Source of the DNA: Solidesulfovibrio alcoholivorans DSM 5433
GTDB lineage: Bacteria > Desulfobacterota > Desulfovibrionia > Desulfovibrionales > Desulfovibrionaceae
Assembly (NCBI RefSeq): GCF_000702665.1
Contig: NZ_JNJA01000009.1
Coordinates: forward strand, 113,440-177,439
Direction of reading: 5' to 3'
DNA length: 64,000 bases
Under the pieces are notes generated by a model. That model saw nothing but the letters and a program-made list of their open reading frames with translations. It searched no databases and was not told where the DNA came from. A program made the position numbers and the translations under genes. This document shows positions 1 through 8,227 of the stretch, piece after piece. How positions within the stretch are numbered: position 1 is the first letter of the stretch; each line of letters opens with the position of its first letter.

Positions 1-1
1 C

Positions 2-376
2 AAAATGGGCCTTGACGTCGTCATCGTCGGCAAATTCACCTACGTCATGTCCGGCGGCACACGCGGCGACAGCGGCGTCTCCTTCACCTTCGACGTCATC
101 GACGTCCAAAGCGGCGAACGCCTCTGGTCCATGGCCCACGCCGGCACCATGGAAACCGGCCTGACCGAAGACTATATCATCTTCGCCCGTAAAAACCGCA
201 TGCCCACCGACCCCCTCTCCGCCATCACCGCCACCCTCGCCATGGATATGGGCGGCCCCATGACCAAATGGGACTACGGCTACGTCCCCCCAAAACCCGC
301 CGCCCCAAACCCCACGCCACCACAGCCGCAACCGCTGCCGCAGCAACAGTCGCAACAGCGCCCGGGAGGATTTTAG
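2..376 (+). CDS. C-terminal part of a CsgG/LpoB-like lipoprotein (truncated by window edge)
   Basis: Only the 3' part is present; the frame is open to the window edge, so the ATG at position 5 is probably internal. The visible part starts with DVVIVGKFTY, followed by an alternating hydrophobic/polar stretch (FTFDVIDVQSGERLWS). This resembles the core strands of CsgG/LpoB-type periplasmic lipoproteins, where a 'GADYVIVG' strand precedes a 'v.d..tGei.ws' strand. It ends in a proline/glutamine-rich tail of about 30 residues. The protein probably acts in the cell envelope. The next gene, on the opposite strand, is an OmpA-type envelope protein. The family call is inferred from pattern only. Confidence 0.45.
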   Translation, partial: KMGLDVVIVGKFTYVMSGGTRGDSGVSFTFDVIDVQSGERLWSMAHAGTMETGLTEDYIIFARKNRMPTDPLSAITATLAMDMGGPMTKWDYGYVPPKPAAPNPTPPQPQPLPQQQSQQRPGGF

Positions 377-412
377 GGAAAGGGAAGCGAAGCGAAGTGA
401 CGACGAAGAAGT

Positions 413-468
413 GGGGCTCTGCCCCACGCCCCGCCGGGGGGGGATCATCCCCCCCGGCCCCCCTGGAC
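413..468. repeat. Small G-run palindromic repeat, copy 1
   Basis: Just after the first gene lies a GGGGCTCTGCCCC hairpin followed by a palindrome of seven to eight G, a short ATCAT centre and seven C. Its reverse complement matches the right half of the larger element at 594-846. The rest of the 377-855 gap (479 bases) holds that larger element and otherwise nothing I can name. No convincing gene is present, although both strands are open. Confidence 0.7.
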
Positions 469-593
469 GGGGGAGTCGAATGCGGGTGAGAGGACGGTCG
501 GAGGGCGGTGCGCCGGACCATGTGGTCGGGCGCCAGCGGCGAAGCGCCGCATTTGGGAACACTGAATCCCTTTAAGGTTTTTCTCTTCCCAAG

Positions 594-846
594 GCTTTCA
601 AAGCAAAATTCCTTCAACCTCGCCCTGAAAGGGCGACGGCCTGGGGCCGGGATTTTCCCTGCCGAGCCTGCCGCGAAAGCGGCGGCAGCGGCAGGGGAAA
701 TACCGGCCCCATCTTCGTACCGCCAACGCCAAGCCTCGCGGTGCCCGCAGCCTCCTCCGCGCCACGACGCCGAACGGGGGGACCGGGGGGAGTGACTCCC
801 CCCGGCGGGGTCCGGGGCAGCGCCCCAGCCGCCACCCGGAGGCGTT
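594..846. repeat. Large dispersed intergenic element, copy A
   Basis: About 250 bases that align along their length with 44498-44793. In order it has: a mini-hairpin with a GAAA loop (about 620-636); a long hairpin with arms 649-664 and 689-704 (14 of 16 pairs) around a 24-base loop at 665-688; a spacer with the shared strings GGTGCCCGCAG and CGCGCCACGACGCCGA; a palindrome of six G and six C around AGTGACT (about 790-812); and GGGGCAGCGCCCC. It ends ten bases from the stop of the OmpA-type gene. Confidence 0.8.
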
Positions 847-855
847 AGTAGCCTG

Positions 856-1866
856 CTACTTGCCGGGAGCGGGCTTGTCGGGCAGCGCGGGCGGCAGATC
901 GGGCGGCACGGGTGGGGAGGCGGGTTTCGCACCGGCGGCATCCGGGCCAGCAGGTGTCGTGACGTCGGCGGCAGGAGCCGCGGGTTCCGCGACATCGCCG
1001 GGGGGAGCGGGCTCGGCCTGGGGCGGCGTGGTCGTGGCCTCTTCCTGCGAGGACGGCGACGGCGTGGGCGCGAGGGGTTCGTTCGGGCCTGGGGGCGGGG
1101 GCGGCGGCGCGGATTCGCGCAGGGGTTCCTGCCCGGGAGCGGGGGATTGCGCGGCCGGCTCCTTGCCGGTAGCCGTGCCGCGCACGCTTTCCGAGCCGGT
1201 TTCGCTGGAGAGCAGCGGCACGTCGGCGATGATGACGTCCACGCGGCGGTTTTCCTGGCGGCCTTCGGGCGTGGCGTTGCTGGCCACGGGCTGGTAGAAG
1301 GCGCGGCCCATGGCGGTGAAGCGTTCCGGGGTCAGGCCGCCCTGTTCGGACAGGAAGCGGATGACCGAGGACGAGCGGGCGGTGGAGAGCTCCCAGTTGG
1401 AGGGGTACAGGGCCGAGTGGATCGGGTTGGCGTCGGTGTGGCCGACGACATAGATGCTCTTGTCCTTGACCCTATTCAGGACGCCGGCGACCTTGAGCAG
1501 GATGGCGCGCCCCCGGGGCGTGATTTCCGCGCTGCCCGAGGCGAAGAGCACCTTGTCGACGAAATTGATTTCGAGTTTTTCCCGGAACTGGCGTACGCGG
1601 ATGTCCCGGCTGTCCACCTCGCCGCGCAGGTCCGCGACCAGGGCGTCGTAGGCGGTTTGCAGTTCACCGGCCTTGCGTTCGAGTTCCACGGCCCGGGCTT
1701 CGGCCTTGCGCTCGTCTTCCTTGGAGCGAAAGAGCTGCCGGGTCAGGTTTTCCAGGGCTTCGGGCACGCCCTTGCGGTGGTAGAGATTGTTGGCCAGGTA
1801 GGCCGTCAGCCCCACCGGCACGAGCACCAGCACCACCATGAGCACTTTGAGCCAACGTCCGCGCAT
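856..1866 (-). CDS. OmpA/MotB-domain envelope protein with proline-rich tail
   Basis: 336 residues. One N-terminal membrane segment (about residues 7-25) would anchor it in the inner membrane. A charged, probably coiled-coil stretch follows at about 45-90. An OmpA/MotB peptidoglycan-binding domain spans about 98-215; its signatures include LFASGSAEITPRG, VVGHTDANPI and RRVDVII. The last 120 residues are a low-complexity Pro/Ala/Glu tail of unknown role. OmpA-like domains bind peptidoglycan non-covalently, so the protein likely links the inner membrane to the wall. The domain order resembles MotB, but no motA lies next to it and the anchor lacks an obvious MotB-type aspartate, so a flagellar stator role is not supported. 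Confidence 0.85.
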   Translation of the reverse strand: MRGRWLKVLMVVLVLVPVGLTAYLANNLYHRKGVPEALENLTRQLFRSKEDERKAEARAVELERKAGELQTAYDALVADLRGEVDSRDIRVRQFREKLEINFVDKVLFASGSAEITPRGRAILLKVAGVLNRVKDKSIYVVGHTDANPIHSALYPSNWELSTARSSSVIRFLSEQGGLTPERFTAMGRAFYQPVASNATPEGRQENRRVDVIIADVPLLSSETGSESVRGTATGKEPAAQSPAPGQEPLRESAPPPPPPGPNEPLAPTPSPSSQEEATTTPPQAEPAPPGDVAEPAAPAADVTTPAGPDAAGAKPASPPVPPDLPPALPDKPAPGK

Positions 1867-1992
1867 AGCGCTCCTCCACGCCGGCCGGGCTTGCCGCCGG
1901 CGGATGCTTCGCCGTATGGTCGTTTGGTCCGCAACGCATCGTTTCGGACATGGTCATGATTATCCGCATTTCATGCAAAAGGCCACAGCCCC

Positions 1993-2766
1993 ATGCCAAG
2001 CCCGGATACGGACAGAGCCGACCTCGACATCGTGGAAATGCCCGCCAAGGCCGTGGCGGCCTATTGGCTGTCGCTGAAAAAGCTCATGGACAGCCGCAAG
2101 GGCGCACGGGTCGTGCAGGAGGAGATGGCGGCGGTGACGGAGCCGTACATCCGGCTGTTGTTGGAGACGGCATTCGGCTCGAACCTGCCGGAGGAGGCGG
2201 TGCGCCGGCTGTACGCGGCCGGCCGGGCGCAGGCGCTCGGCGCATTGCGCCGTGCCCTGGACTGCATGGCCGGAACTCTTGCCGCCATGGCTTCGGGAGA
2301 CAACCCCCAGCGCGTGCTGTCGCTTCTGACCGCCCATTTCGCCGTGCCGCCTGCGCGCGAGGCCGTAATCATGGAGCAGGCCTATGCCATGGCGGAAAAG
2401 ACGCGTGCGGGCGACGCGCCGCCCTCCGCCGCAGACGACCCGGCGGCCGTGGACCACGGCCTTTCGCCGGGCGTGCTGCTTGCCCGCCTGATGTACGGAC
2501 TGGTCATGGTGCGCCGCGAGGGCAAGGAAGCGTGCCGGGCACTGGCCGAATCCTGCCGCTCGCTTTTTTTCGCCGAGGGGCTGGCGCTCGTGGCGGACGG
2601 CTTCGACGAGGCTTTTTTGCGGCGGCGGCTGTCGCTGCACCGTCGGGCGGTGCTCGTCGACGCGGCGCGCAAGATGGTGCTGGCCGAAGAGCTGTGCCTG
2701 GGGCTTCGGGCGAAGTATTCCTATGAAGACCTGTGGCGTGTGGCCCGGGCCTACCTGCCGGCCTGA
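1993..2766 (+). CDS. Conserved-looking hypothetical protein, mostly helical
   Basis: 257 residues, not recognised. The sequence is rich in Ala, Leu, Arg and Glu and looks all-helical, with no signal peptide or clear membrane segment, so it is probably cytoplasmic. The ATG at 1993 follows a weak AAAGG purine stretch. It sits 75 bases upstream of dapF on the same strand, so the two may be co-transcribed. Codon use resembles its neighbours, and the reading is supported by the absence of a better alternative on either strand. No function is proposed. Confidence 0.65.
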   Translation: MPSPDTDRADLDIVEMPAKAVAAYWLSLKKLMDSRKGARVVQEEMAAVTEPYIRLLLETAFGSNLPEEAVRRLYAAGRAQALGALRRALDCMAGTLAAMASGDNPQRVLSLLTAHFAVPPAREAVIMEQAYAMAEKTRAGDAPPSAADDPAAVDHGLSPGVLLARLMYGLVMVRREGKEACRALAESCRSLFFAEGLALVADGFDEAFLRRRLSLHRRAVLVDAARKMVLAEELCLGLRAKYSYEDLWRVARAYLPA

Positions 2767-2841
2767 ACGCACGACCGCCTCTCGACGCCATACGGCCGAT
2801 CTGCTAGGGCGTAGGGACGATTATTTGCAAAGGAGCCTTCC

Positions 2842-3696
2842 ATGGATCTCGAAGCCGTTTGCGGCCCGTCCGTTCCGTTTTTCAAGATGCAGGGCTGCGG
2901 CAATGATTTCGTGTGCGTGGACAACCGCGTCCTCGCATATGACCCGGAAGCGATGCCGGAGCTCGTGATGGCGGTGTGTCGCAAGGCCTTCGGCGTCGGG
3001 GCCGACGGCATGATCTTCCTCGATCATGCGCCAGAGGGGTCCGGGCTGGCCTACAAGTGGCATTTCTTCAACGCCGACGGCTCGCGGGCCGAGATGTGCG
3101 GCAACGGTTCGCGCTGCGCGGCGCGGCTGGCCTGGATGCTCGGCATCGCCCCGTCGCGCCACGTCTTCGGCACCGACGCCGGCCCCATCGAGGCGGAAGT
3201 GGACGAGGAGTCCAACCTCGTGACGGTGCAGCTGACCGAACCGAAGGACCTGCGCCTGGACATGACCGTCGAGATCGAGCAGCAGGAGTTTCCGCTCCAC
3301 TTCGTCAACACCGGCGTGCCCCACGCCGTGGCCGTGGTGGAGCATCTGGAGGCCGTGGACGTGTGGAAACTCGGCCGGGCCATCCGTTTCCACGAAGCGT
3401 TCAAGCCGGCCGGCACCAACGTCAACTTCATCGCCCCGGACGGGGCCGGGCGGTTGTCGCTGCGGACCTACGAGCGCGGCGTGGAGGACGAGACCTACGC
3501 CTGCGGCACCGGGGCCGTGGCCTCGGCGGTCATCGCCAGGGAACTGGGGCTTGCCGGCGACGAAACCGTGGTCACCACCACGGGCGGCGAGGAGCTTGGC
3601 GTGATTTTGCGTGACGGCAAGGCATACTTGCGCGGCGCGGCGGAGCTTGTCTTCACGGGGTCGTTTTTCCCGCAGTCTCTGGGCATCGAGTCGTAG
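2842..3696 (+). CDS. dapF: Diaminopimelate epimerase
   Basis: 284 residues, normal family length. It converts LL- to meso-diaminopimelate, the penultimate step of lysine synthesis and the source of the peptidoglycan cross-link residue. Both halves of the pseudo-symmetric active site are visible: FFKMQGCGNDFV at the N terminus, the first catalytic cysteine in MCGNGSRCAARL (about residue 92) and the second in YACGTGAVASAV (about 220). The ATG at 2842 follows AAAGGAG. The LL-diaminopimelate aminotransferase gene lies 700 bases downstream on the other strand, so two consecutive steps of the DapL lysine pathway are encoded close together. Cytoplasmic enzyme; call secure. Confidence 0.97.
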   Translation: MDLEAVCGPSVPFFKMQGCGNDFVCVDNRVLAYDPEAMPELVMAVCRKAFGVGADGMIFLDHAPEGSGLAYKWHFFNADGSRAEMCGNGSRCAARLAWMLGIAPSRHVFGTDAGPIEAEVDEESNLVTVQLTEPKDLRLDMTVEIEQQEFPLHFVNTGVPHAVAVVEHLEAVDVWKLGRAIRFHEAFKPAGTNVNFIAPDGAGRLSLRTYERGVEDETYACGTGAVASAVIARELGLAGDETVVTTTGGEELGVILRDGKAYLRGAAELVFTGSFFPQSLGIES

Positions 3697-3728
3697 CCGC
3701 CGGCACGCGCCCCTTCCGGGAGAGCTTC

Positions 3729-4310
3729 ATGCGTTACACCGGCGTCAACCACCTGGCCATGGCCACGGGCGACATGGACGCGACCATCCGCTTCTGGCGC
3801 GATCTGCTGCGCATGCGCCTGGTCGCGGGCCTGGGGCGTCCCGGCTACAGGCATTACTTCTTCGAGATTTCGGAAAACGACATGATCGCGTTTTTCGAGT
3901 GGCCCCATGTCGCGCCCATCGAGGAAAAGGACCACGGCGTGCCCGTCTCCGGCCCCTTCGCCTTTGACCACGTGTCCATCGGCGTGCGCGACCGCGACGA
4001 TTTGTGGGAGATCAAGGACGCGCTGGAAGCCGCGGGCTTCTGGGCCTCGGAGATCATCGACCACGGATTCATCTTTTCACTGTATTCCTTCGATCCCAAC
4101 CACATCGCCATCGAATTCAGCTGTCCCGTGCCCGGGGTGGACATCCGTTCCCATCCGGTCAACGCGGACAAGCACCCAAGCCCCGTGGCCCAGGAAGGCC
4201 CGGAGCCCCAGCCCGGCCACTGGCCCGTCCCCGAGCGTCCGACGCCCTATGCCGAGCGGCGTATCTACCCGGGCGAAGGGCGGGAACTGGTGCTCACCGA
4301 CGACGAATAG
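3729..4310 (+). CDS. VOC (glyoxalase/dioxygenase fold) family protein
   Basis: 193 residues. It opens with MRYTGVNHLAMATGDMDATIRFW, shown here by its key residues His-8 and the 'NHLAMAT..M..TI.FW.D.L' pattern of the vicinal-oxygen-chelate fold. The second half has FDHVSIGVRD and a final IAIEFSC strand, giving two metal-ligand positions per module (His/Glu). About 50 residues after the fold are Pro-rich and not part of the usual domain. Members are lyases, isomerases or dioxygenases acting on small molecules through a divalent metal. The substrate cannot be read from the sequence. It follows dapF by 32 bases and may share its transcript. Confidence 0.85.
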   Translation: MRYTGVNHLAMATGDMDATIRFWRDLLRMRLVAGLGRPGYRHYFFEISENDMIAFFEWPHVAPIEEKDHGVPVSGPFAFDHVSIGVRDRDDLWEIKDALEAAGFWASEIIDHGFIFSLYSFDPNHIAIEFSCPVPGVDIRSHPVNADKHPSPVAQEGPEPQPGHWPVPERPTPYAERRIYPGEGRELVLTDDE

Positions 4311-4358
4311 CGCTGCCCCGCCAACACGAATGCCGGCACGGCAGGCGCATGGCGCAAT

Positions 4359-4391
4359 CGGCCGGGGAGGAACGCCGTTCCTCCCCGGCCG
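4359..4391. terminator. Bidirectional terminator hairpin between VOC gene and dapL
   Basis: A perfect inverted repeat with 16-base arms (4359-4374 and 4376-4391) around a single base lies between two convergent genes and ends nine bases from the dapL stop. No long T-run follows on either strand, so termination strength is uncertain. Confidence 0.6.
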
Positions 4392-4399
4392 CGTCGTTT

Positions 4400-5638
4400 C
4401 TAGAACACGAACCCCGCATCGGAAAGCCGGCGGGCGATCTCGTCGATGATCCGGCGCTCCTCGGCCTCGTCCGCGGCCTCGAAGGTGACGGAAAAACGGA
4501 CGTAGGGTCCTGCATCGTCCCAGGGCACGGTGGAGATGAGTTTTTCGGTGATCATGTACTGGGAGAAGTCCTCGGCCGAGGCGAAGGTCCGGCCGGCCTT
4601 GGTGCCGCCGGGGATGCGGGCGTAGAGGTAGAAGGACGCGCCCGGTTTCTTGACCGAAAAGCCCGCCGCGACCAGTGCCGCGACCAGCATGTCGTGGCGG
4701 CGGGAGTACTTGGCCGCCGTCTTCTCCGTGATTTCGGGATGCTCCAGGCAGTAGACGCCGGCCTTCTGGATGGCGGCGAACTGGCCGGAATCGTTGTTGT
4801 CCTTGACCGCGGCAAAGCCCTTGACCACGAGTTCGTTGCCACACACGAAGGCCAGACGCCAGCCGGTCATGTTGTAGGCCTTGGACAGGGAGTGGATTTC
4901 CACGCCCACGTCCTTGGCGCCCGGAGTGGCCAGGAAGCTGAGGGGCTTGCGGCCGTCAAAGGTCAGCGCCCCGTAGGCGGCGTCGGAAACCACGATGACG
5001 CCGTTTTCCTTGGCGAAGCGCACCACTTTCTCGAAAAAGTCCGGAGTGGCCGTCGCGCCCGTGGGGTTGTTGGGGTAGTTGATGTAGAGGAGCTTGGCGC
5101 GGCGGCGCTGCTCCGCGGTCAGCGCGTCGAGGTCGGGCAGGAAATCGTTTTCCGGCAAAAGCGGCAGGTTGACCACCTCGCCGCCCAGGCCCTTGGTGGT
5201 GGTGCCCATGACCGGGTAGCCGGGCACGGTCATGATGGTGATGTCGTCGGGGTTGATGAAGGCCAGCGGCAGCAGGGCCAGGACCGGCTTGGAGCCGATG
5301 CCGTGGACCACTTCGCAGGCCGGGTCGATGCCGGCCACGCCGTAGACTGCGGCCATGTAGCGGGCGGCGGCGTCCTTGAAGACCTGCACGCCGTTGTCGG
5401 TGTAGCCGCGGTTTTCGGGCTTGCGCGCCTCGGCGCACAGCACCTCGACCACCTCGGGCGCGGCCATCCAGTCAGGTTCGCCGACGCCGAGGTCAATGAG
5501 CGCCACGTCGGGATGGGCTGCCAAAGCGGCCTTCTTGGCGCGCTTGATCTTCTCGAACTTGTAAAGGACCGTGTCCTTGCCGAACTTGTCGCCGCCGATG
5601 CGGGCGGCGAAGAGCTGCTGGATATAGCTTTCGTTCAT
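4400..5638 (-). CDS. dapL: LL-diaminopimelate aminotransferase
   Basis: 412 residues, the length of DapL. It transfers an amino group from glutamate to tetrahydrodipicolinate, giving LL-diaminopimelate in one step and bypassing the succinylase or acetylase branch. It is a fold-type I PLP enzyme: LGVGEPDWM near the N terminus, the NYPNNPTGA loop at about 190, the SDAAYG aspartate region at about 223, and the PLP-binding lysine in SLSKAYNMTGWR at about 258. The final arginine for carboxylate binding fits VRFSVTF near 385. Desulfovibrionaceae typically use this route, which agrees with dapF nearby. It lies downstream of the dsr operon terminator and is probably transcribed on its own. Confidence 0.93.
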   Translation of the reverse strand: MNESYIQQLFAARIGGDKFGKDTVLYKFEKIKRAKKAALAAHPDVALIDLGVGEPDWMAAPEVVEVLCAEARKPENRGYTDNGVQVFKDAAARYMAAVYGVAGIDPACEVVHGIGSKPVLALLPLAFINPDDITIMTVPGYPVMGTTTKGLGGEVVNLPLLPENDFLPDLDALTAEQRRRAKLLYINYPNNPTGATATPDFFEKVVRFAKENGVIVVSDAAYGALTFDGRKPLSFLATPGAKDVGVEIHSLSKAYNMTGWRLAFVCGNELVVKGFAAVKDNNDSGQFAAIQKAGVYCLEHPEITEKTAAKYSRRHDMLVAALVAAGFSVKKPGASFYLYARIPGGTKAGRTFASAEDFSQYMITEKLISTVPWDDAGPYVRFSVTFEAADEAEERRIIDEIARRLSDAGFVF

Positions 5639-5723
5639 GGAGTCGATTCGTCCTTTTGCGACTTGGGGTATGGGTGGCAGTAGCCCGGCGGCGGGTCTGC
5701 CGTCAATGGCGGGAGACGCGGCG

Positions 5724-5757
5724 AAAAAGGCCCGCCTCCTTGCGGAAGCGGGCCTTG
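5724..5757 (-). terminator. Rho-independent terminator of the dsrMKJOP operon
   Basis: On the minus strand the hairpin AAGGCCCGC...GCGGGCCTT is followed by TTTTC. It lies 21 bases past the dsrP stop and before dapL on the same strand, so it separates the two transcription units. Confidence 0.85.
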
Positions 5758-5777
5758 TGTCTGCAATCGGAACCGCG

Positions 5778-6977
5778 TTACTCGGCTTCTGCAGCCGGGG
5801 GCGGCACCATGGACAGGTTGCCGCCTTCGACTTCGACGCGCACTTCCACGGCGATCTTCCACAGCACCGTGAGCACGATGCCGCCCATGGCGAACACCAT
5901 AAGCGAGATCATGATCTCGGGCACCGTGGGGGCGTAGACCGTGACCGTCTCGAAGGGGTTGGGCGTGAAGCCGCCGATGAGCAGGCCCAGGCCCTTGTCG
6001 ATCCAGGAGGCGATGACCAGCATGATGAGGCCGATTACGAGCGCCGGGGTCTTCTCGCGCACGGGCGTGGGGATGAGGAAGACCAGGCAACCCAGGCCCA
6101 TGACCACCGCCGTCCACATGAACGGCACCATCATGTCGTGGCCGTCGATGCCCGTAAACAGATACTGAAACGGCGCGATATGGCCGGGCATGTTGCTGTA
6201 GAACGAGGTGAACACTTCCAGCAGGAAGAAGAAGATGTTCACGCACATGGCGTAGGTGATGATCACGGCCAGGCGGTTGATGGCCTTCTTGCCGGGATCG
6301 AAGCCGGTCAGGCGCCGCAGGAAGAGGATGAGCAGCAGCAGGATGGCCGGACCGGAACAGAAGGCCGAGGCCAGGAAGCGGGCGGCCATGATGGCCGTCA
6401 GGAAGTAGTGGCGGCCGGGCAGACCCGCGTACAGGAAGGCCGTGACGGTGTGGATGGAGAAGGCCCAGATGACCGACACGAAGGCCAGGAACTTGCACCA
6501 CTTGGGCGGCGTCATGTCGTTTTTGAAGTACTGCAGGCTCGTCCAGCCGACGATGATATTGAGGAACAGGTAGCCGTTCAGGACGACCATGTCCCAAAAC
6601 AGCATGGAATGGGGCGTGGCGTTGAGCAGCACGTTCATCATCCGTTGCGGTTGGCCGATATCCACGATGATGAAACCGAGGCACATGACCACCGCGGAGA
6701 TGGCCAGGAATTCACCCAGGATGATCATCTTGGAGAATTCCTTGTAGTGGTGGAAGTAGTAGGGCAGCACCAGCATGACGGCCGAGGCGGCCACACCGAC
6801 CAAATAGGTGAACTGGGCGATGTAGAAGCCCCAGGACACGTCTCTGTTGAGCCCCGTGATCTTCATGCCGAAGGTCAACTGGTAGAGCCAAAAGCCCAGA
6901 CCGAGCAGCACGATCATCCCGAGGGCGATCAGCGTGCCCCAGTATCGGGGACTTCCTTTGAGTGCTTTTTCCAGCAT
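5778..6977 (-). CDS. dsrP: DsrP, NrfD-family membrane quinone-interacting subunit
   Basis: 399 residues with about ten hydrophobic membrane segments and no cofactor cysteines, as expected for the NrfD/PsrC family. DsrP is the integral membrane partner of DsrO in the DsrMKJOP complex, which exchanges electrons between the menaquinone pool, the periplasm and the cytoplasmic DsrC trisulfide pathway. The N-terminal motif RYWGTLIAL and the internal TGLNRDVSWGFYIAQF segment fit the family. It is the last gene of the operon, eight bases after dsrO, and is followed by a terminator. The call rests on membrane topology and on complete operon context. Confidence 0.95.
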   Translation of the reverse strand: MLEKALKGSPRYWGTLIALGMIVLLGLGFWLYQLTFGMKITGLNRDVSWGFYIAQFTYLVGVAASAVMLVLPYYFHHYKEFSKMIILGEFLAISAVVMCLGFIIVDIGQPQRMMNVLLNATPHSMLFWDMVVLNGYLFLNIIVGWTSLQYFKNDMTPPKWCKFLAFVSVIWAFSIHTVTAFLYAGLPGRHYFLTAIMAARFLASAFCSGPAILLLLILFLRRLTGFDPGKKAINRLAVIITYAMCVNIFFFLLEVFTSFYSNMPGHIAPFQYLFTGIDGHDMMVPFMWTAVVMGLGCLVFLIPTPVREKTPALVIGLIMLVIASWIDKGLGLLIGGFTPNPFETVTVYAPTVPEIMISLMVFAMGGIVLTVLWKIAVEVRVEVEGGNLSMVPPPAAEAE

Positions 6978-6985
6978 GGCTTACC

Positions 6986-7762
6986 TCACAGAATGTAGTA
7001 CACGCTCGGCGAGGTGCCGGCGTCCGGTTTGCGGCGGATGGCGAAGTGCTCGCGCAGGACCTTGCGGACATCGGAGTTCTCGTCGGCCAGATCGCCGAAG
7101 ACGAGAGCCCCGCCAGCCGCTTCCACGCACATGGGCATCTTGCCGATGGCAAGGCGCTCGGCGCAGAAGTTGCATTTTTCCACGACGCCGCGCATGCGGG
7201 TGGGAAAATGCGGGTTGAAGTGCTTGATGAAGGGACGCGGGTCCTGGAAGTTGAAGCTGCGCGCGCCGAAGGGGCAGCCGGCCATGCAGTAGCGGCAGCC
7301 GATGCAGCGGTGGAAGTCCATCATGACAATGCCGTCCGGCCGCTGGAACGTGGCCTGGGTCGGGCAGACCTTCACGCACATGGGCGTTTCGCACTGGTTG
7401 CACAGGAGCGGAAACTCCCGGTGCTCGACTTCCTCGGACAGGTAGTGGCCGTGCTCGGTGGGGAAGCCCTCCTCGAAGGACGCGCCCCAGAACCACTTGA
7501 TGTTCTTGTTGCCGGGGATGTCCGGCACGTTGTGTTCGGTGTGGCAGGCCGTGCGGCACTTCTCGATGAGTTCGGGGGTCATCTTGGCCGTGAAGATGGC
7601 CATGCCCCAGTGCTTGGCCTTGAGGCCTTCCTCGAAATTGGCCACTCCGGGCAGCGGGCCGGCATGAGCCGGGGCGTCGCCCAGGAAGCCGAGACGACCG
7701 GCGCCGACGCCGATGGCGGACACGGCGGCCAGTTTCAGGAACTCTCGTCTGGTGTTCTTCAT
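6986..7762 (-). CDS. dsrO: DsrO, Tat-exported iron-sulfur subunit
   Basis: 258 residues. The N terminus (NTRREFLKLAAV, then an Ala/Gly-rich segment ending AHA) is a twin-arginine signal, placing the protein in the periplasm. Cysteine groups follow: CRTACH, CNQCETPMCVKVCP, CIGCRYCMAGCP and a CNFC...C set, enough for three [4Fe-4S] clusters as in DsrO/PsrB-type proteins. It passes electrons between triheme DsrJ and the membrane subunit DsrP. It lies between dsrJ (42-base gap) and dsrP (8-base gap) and shares their strand and order. Confidence 0.96.
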   Translation of the reverse strand: MKNTRREFLKLAAVSAIGVGAGRLGFLGDAPAHAGPLPGVANFEEGLKAKHWGMAIFTAKMTPELIEKCRTACHTEHNVPDIPGNKNIKWFWGASFEEGFPTEHGHYLSEEVEHREFPLLCNQCETPMCVKVCPTQATFQRPDGIVMMDFHRCIGCRYCMAGCPFGARSFNFQDPRPFIKHFNPHFPTRMRGVVEKCNFCAERLAIGKMPMCVEAAGGALVFGDLADENSDVRKVLREHFAIRRKPDAGTSPSVYYIL

Positions 7763-7804
7763 GATGTGGTCCCCTTGAGTGGAGGTGTCACCGGGCGCGC
7801 CGGC

Positions 7805-8224
7805 CTAGTGTCCGCCCGCTTCGCCGTTTTCGGCGAGGGGAATGGGCGATTTCTGGTTCGGCGTAAGATTGTGGCAATCCCAGCAGTAGGGGGCCACGCC
7901 AACCGTATCGTGGCAGCGGTCACAGAACTTGGCCTTGTCCGTGTGGCAGCTCATGCAGGTGTTGGTGAGGCTCTTGACGTATTTCTTGCCTTTGGAATTA
8001 ACGTAGATCCGTTCACCGTCACGCACGGCTTCGTTGCGCCACTCGTTTAAGATCTGCATATGCTTGTCGCGCATGGTCTGCGCATCTTCGATGCAGTCTT
8101 TCTGGTCTTTGGGCAGTTCGGGTTTGACCTCGAAGACCCCTTTGCCCAAGTTGTAGGCGACGGGGGCGAAGACGAGGGCCAGGAAGAAAATAATGCCGGG
8201 TATGATATATTTGGCATTGTACAT
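7805..8224 (-). CDS. dsrJ: DsrJ, triheme cytochrome c
   Basis: 139 residues. It has one uncleaved-looking N-terminal membrane anchor (IIPGIIFFLALVFAP), a periplasmic domain, and three CXXCH haem sites close together: CMSCH, CDRCH and CWDCH, at about residues 89-117. This is the expected DsrJ pattern; one haem in the family has unusual His/Cys ligation. It is the periplasmic cytochrome of the DsrMKJOP complex. The start is three bases after the dsrK stop, so translation is probably coupled. Confidence 0.97.
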   Translation of the reverse strand: MYNAKYIIPGIIFFLALVFAPVAYNLGKGVFEVKPELPKDQKDCIEDAQTMRDKHMQILNEWRNEAVRDGERIYVNSKGKKYVKSLTNTCMSCHTDKAKFCDRCHDTVGVAPYCWDCHNLTPNQKSPIPLAENGEAGGH

Positions 8225-8227
8225 AGG

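Noticed and set aside
225..995. Minus-strand 256-codon frame through the first repeat region
   Set aside because: Runs through hairpins and G-runs and into the OmpA gene; composition is Pro/Arg-rich and start lacks a ribosome-binding site.
856..1866. MotB flagellar stator
   Set aside because: Domain order is similar, but the plug/aspartate region and a neighbouring motA are missing.
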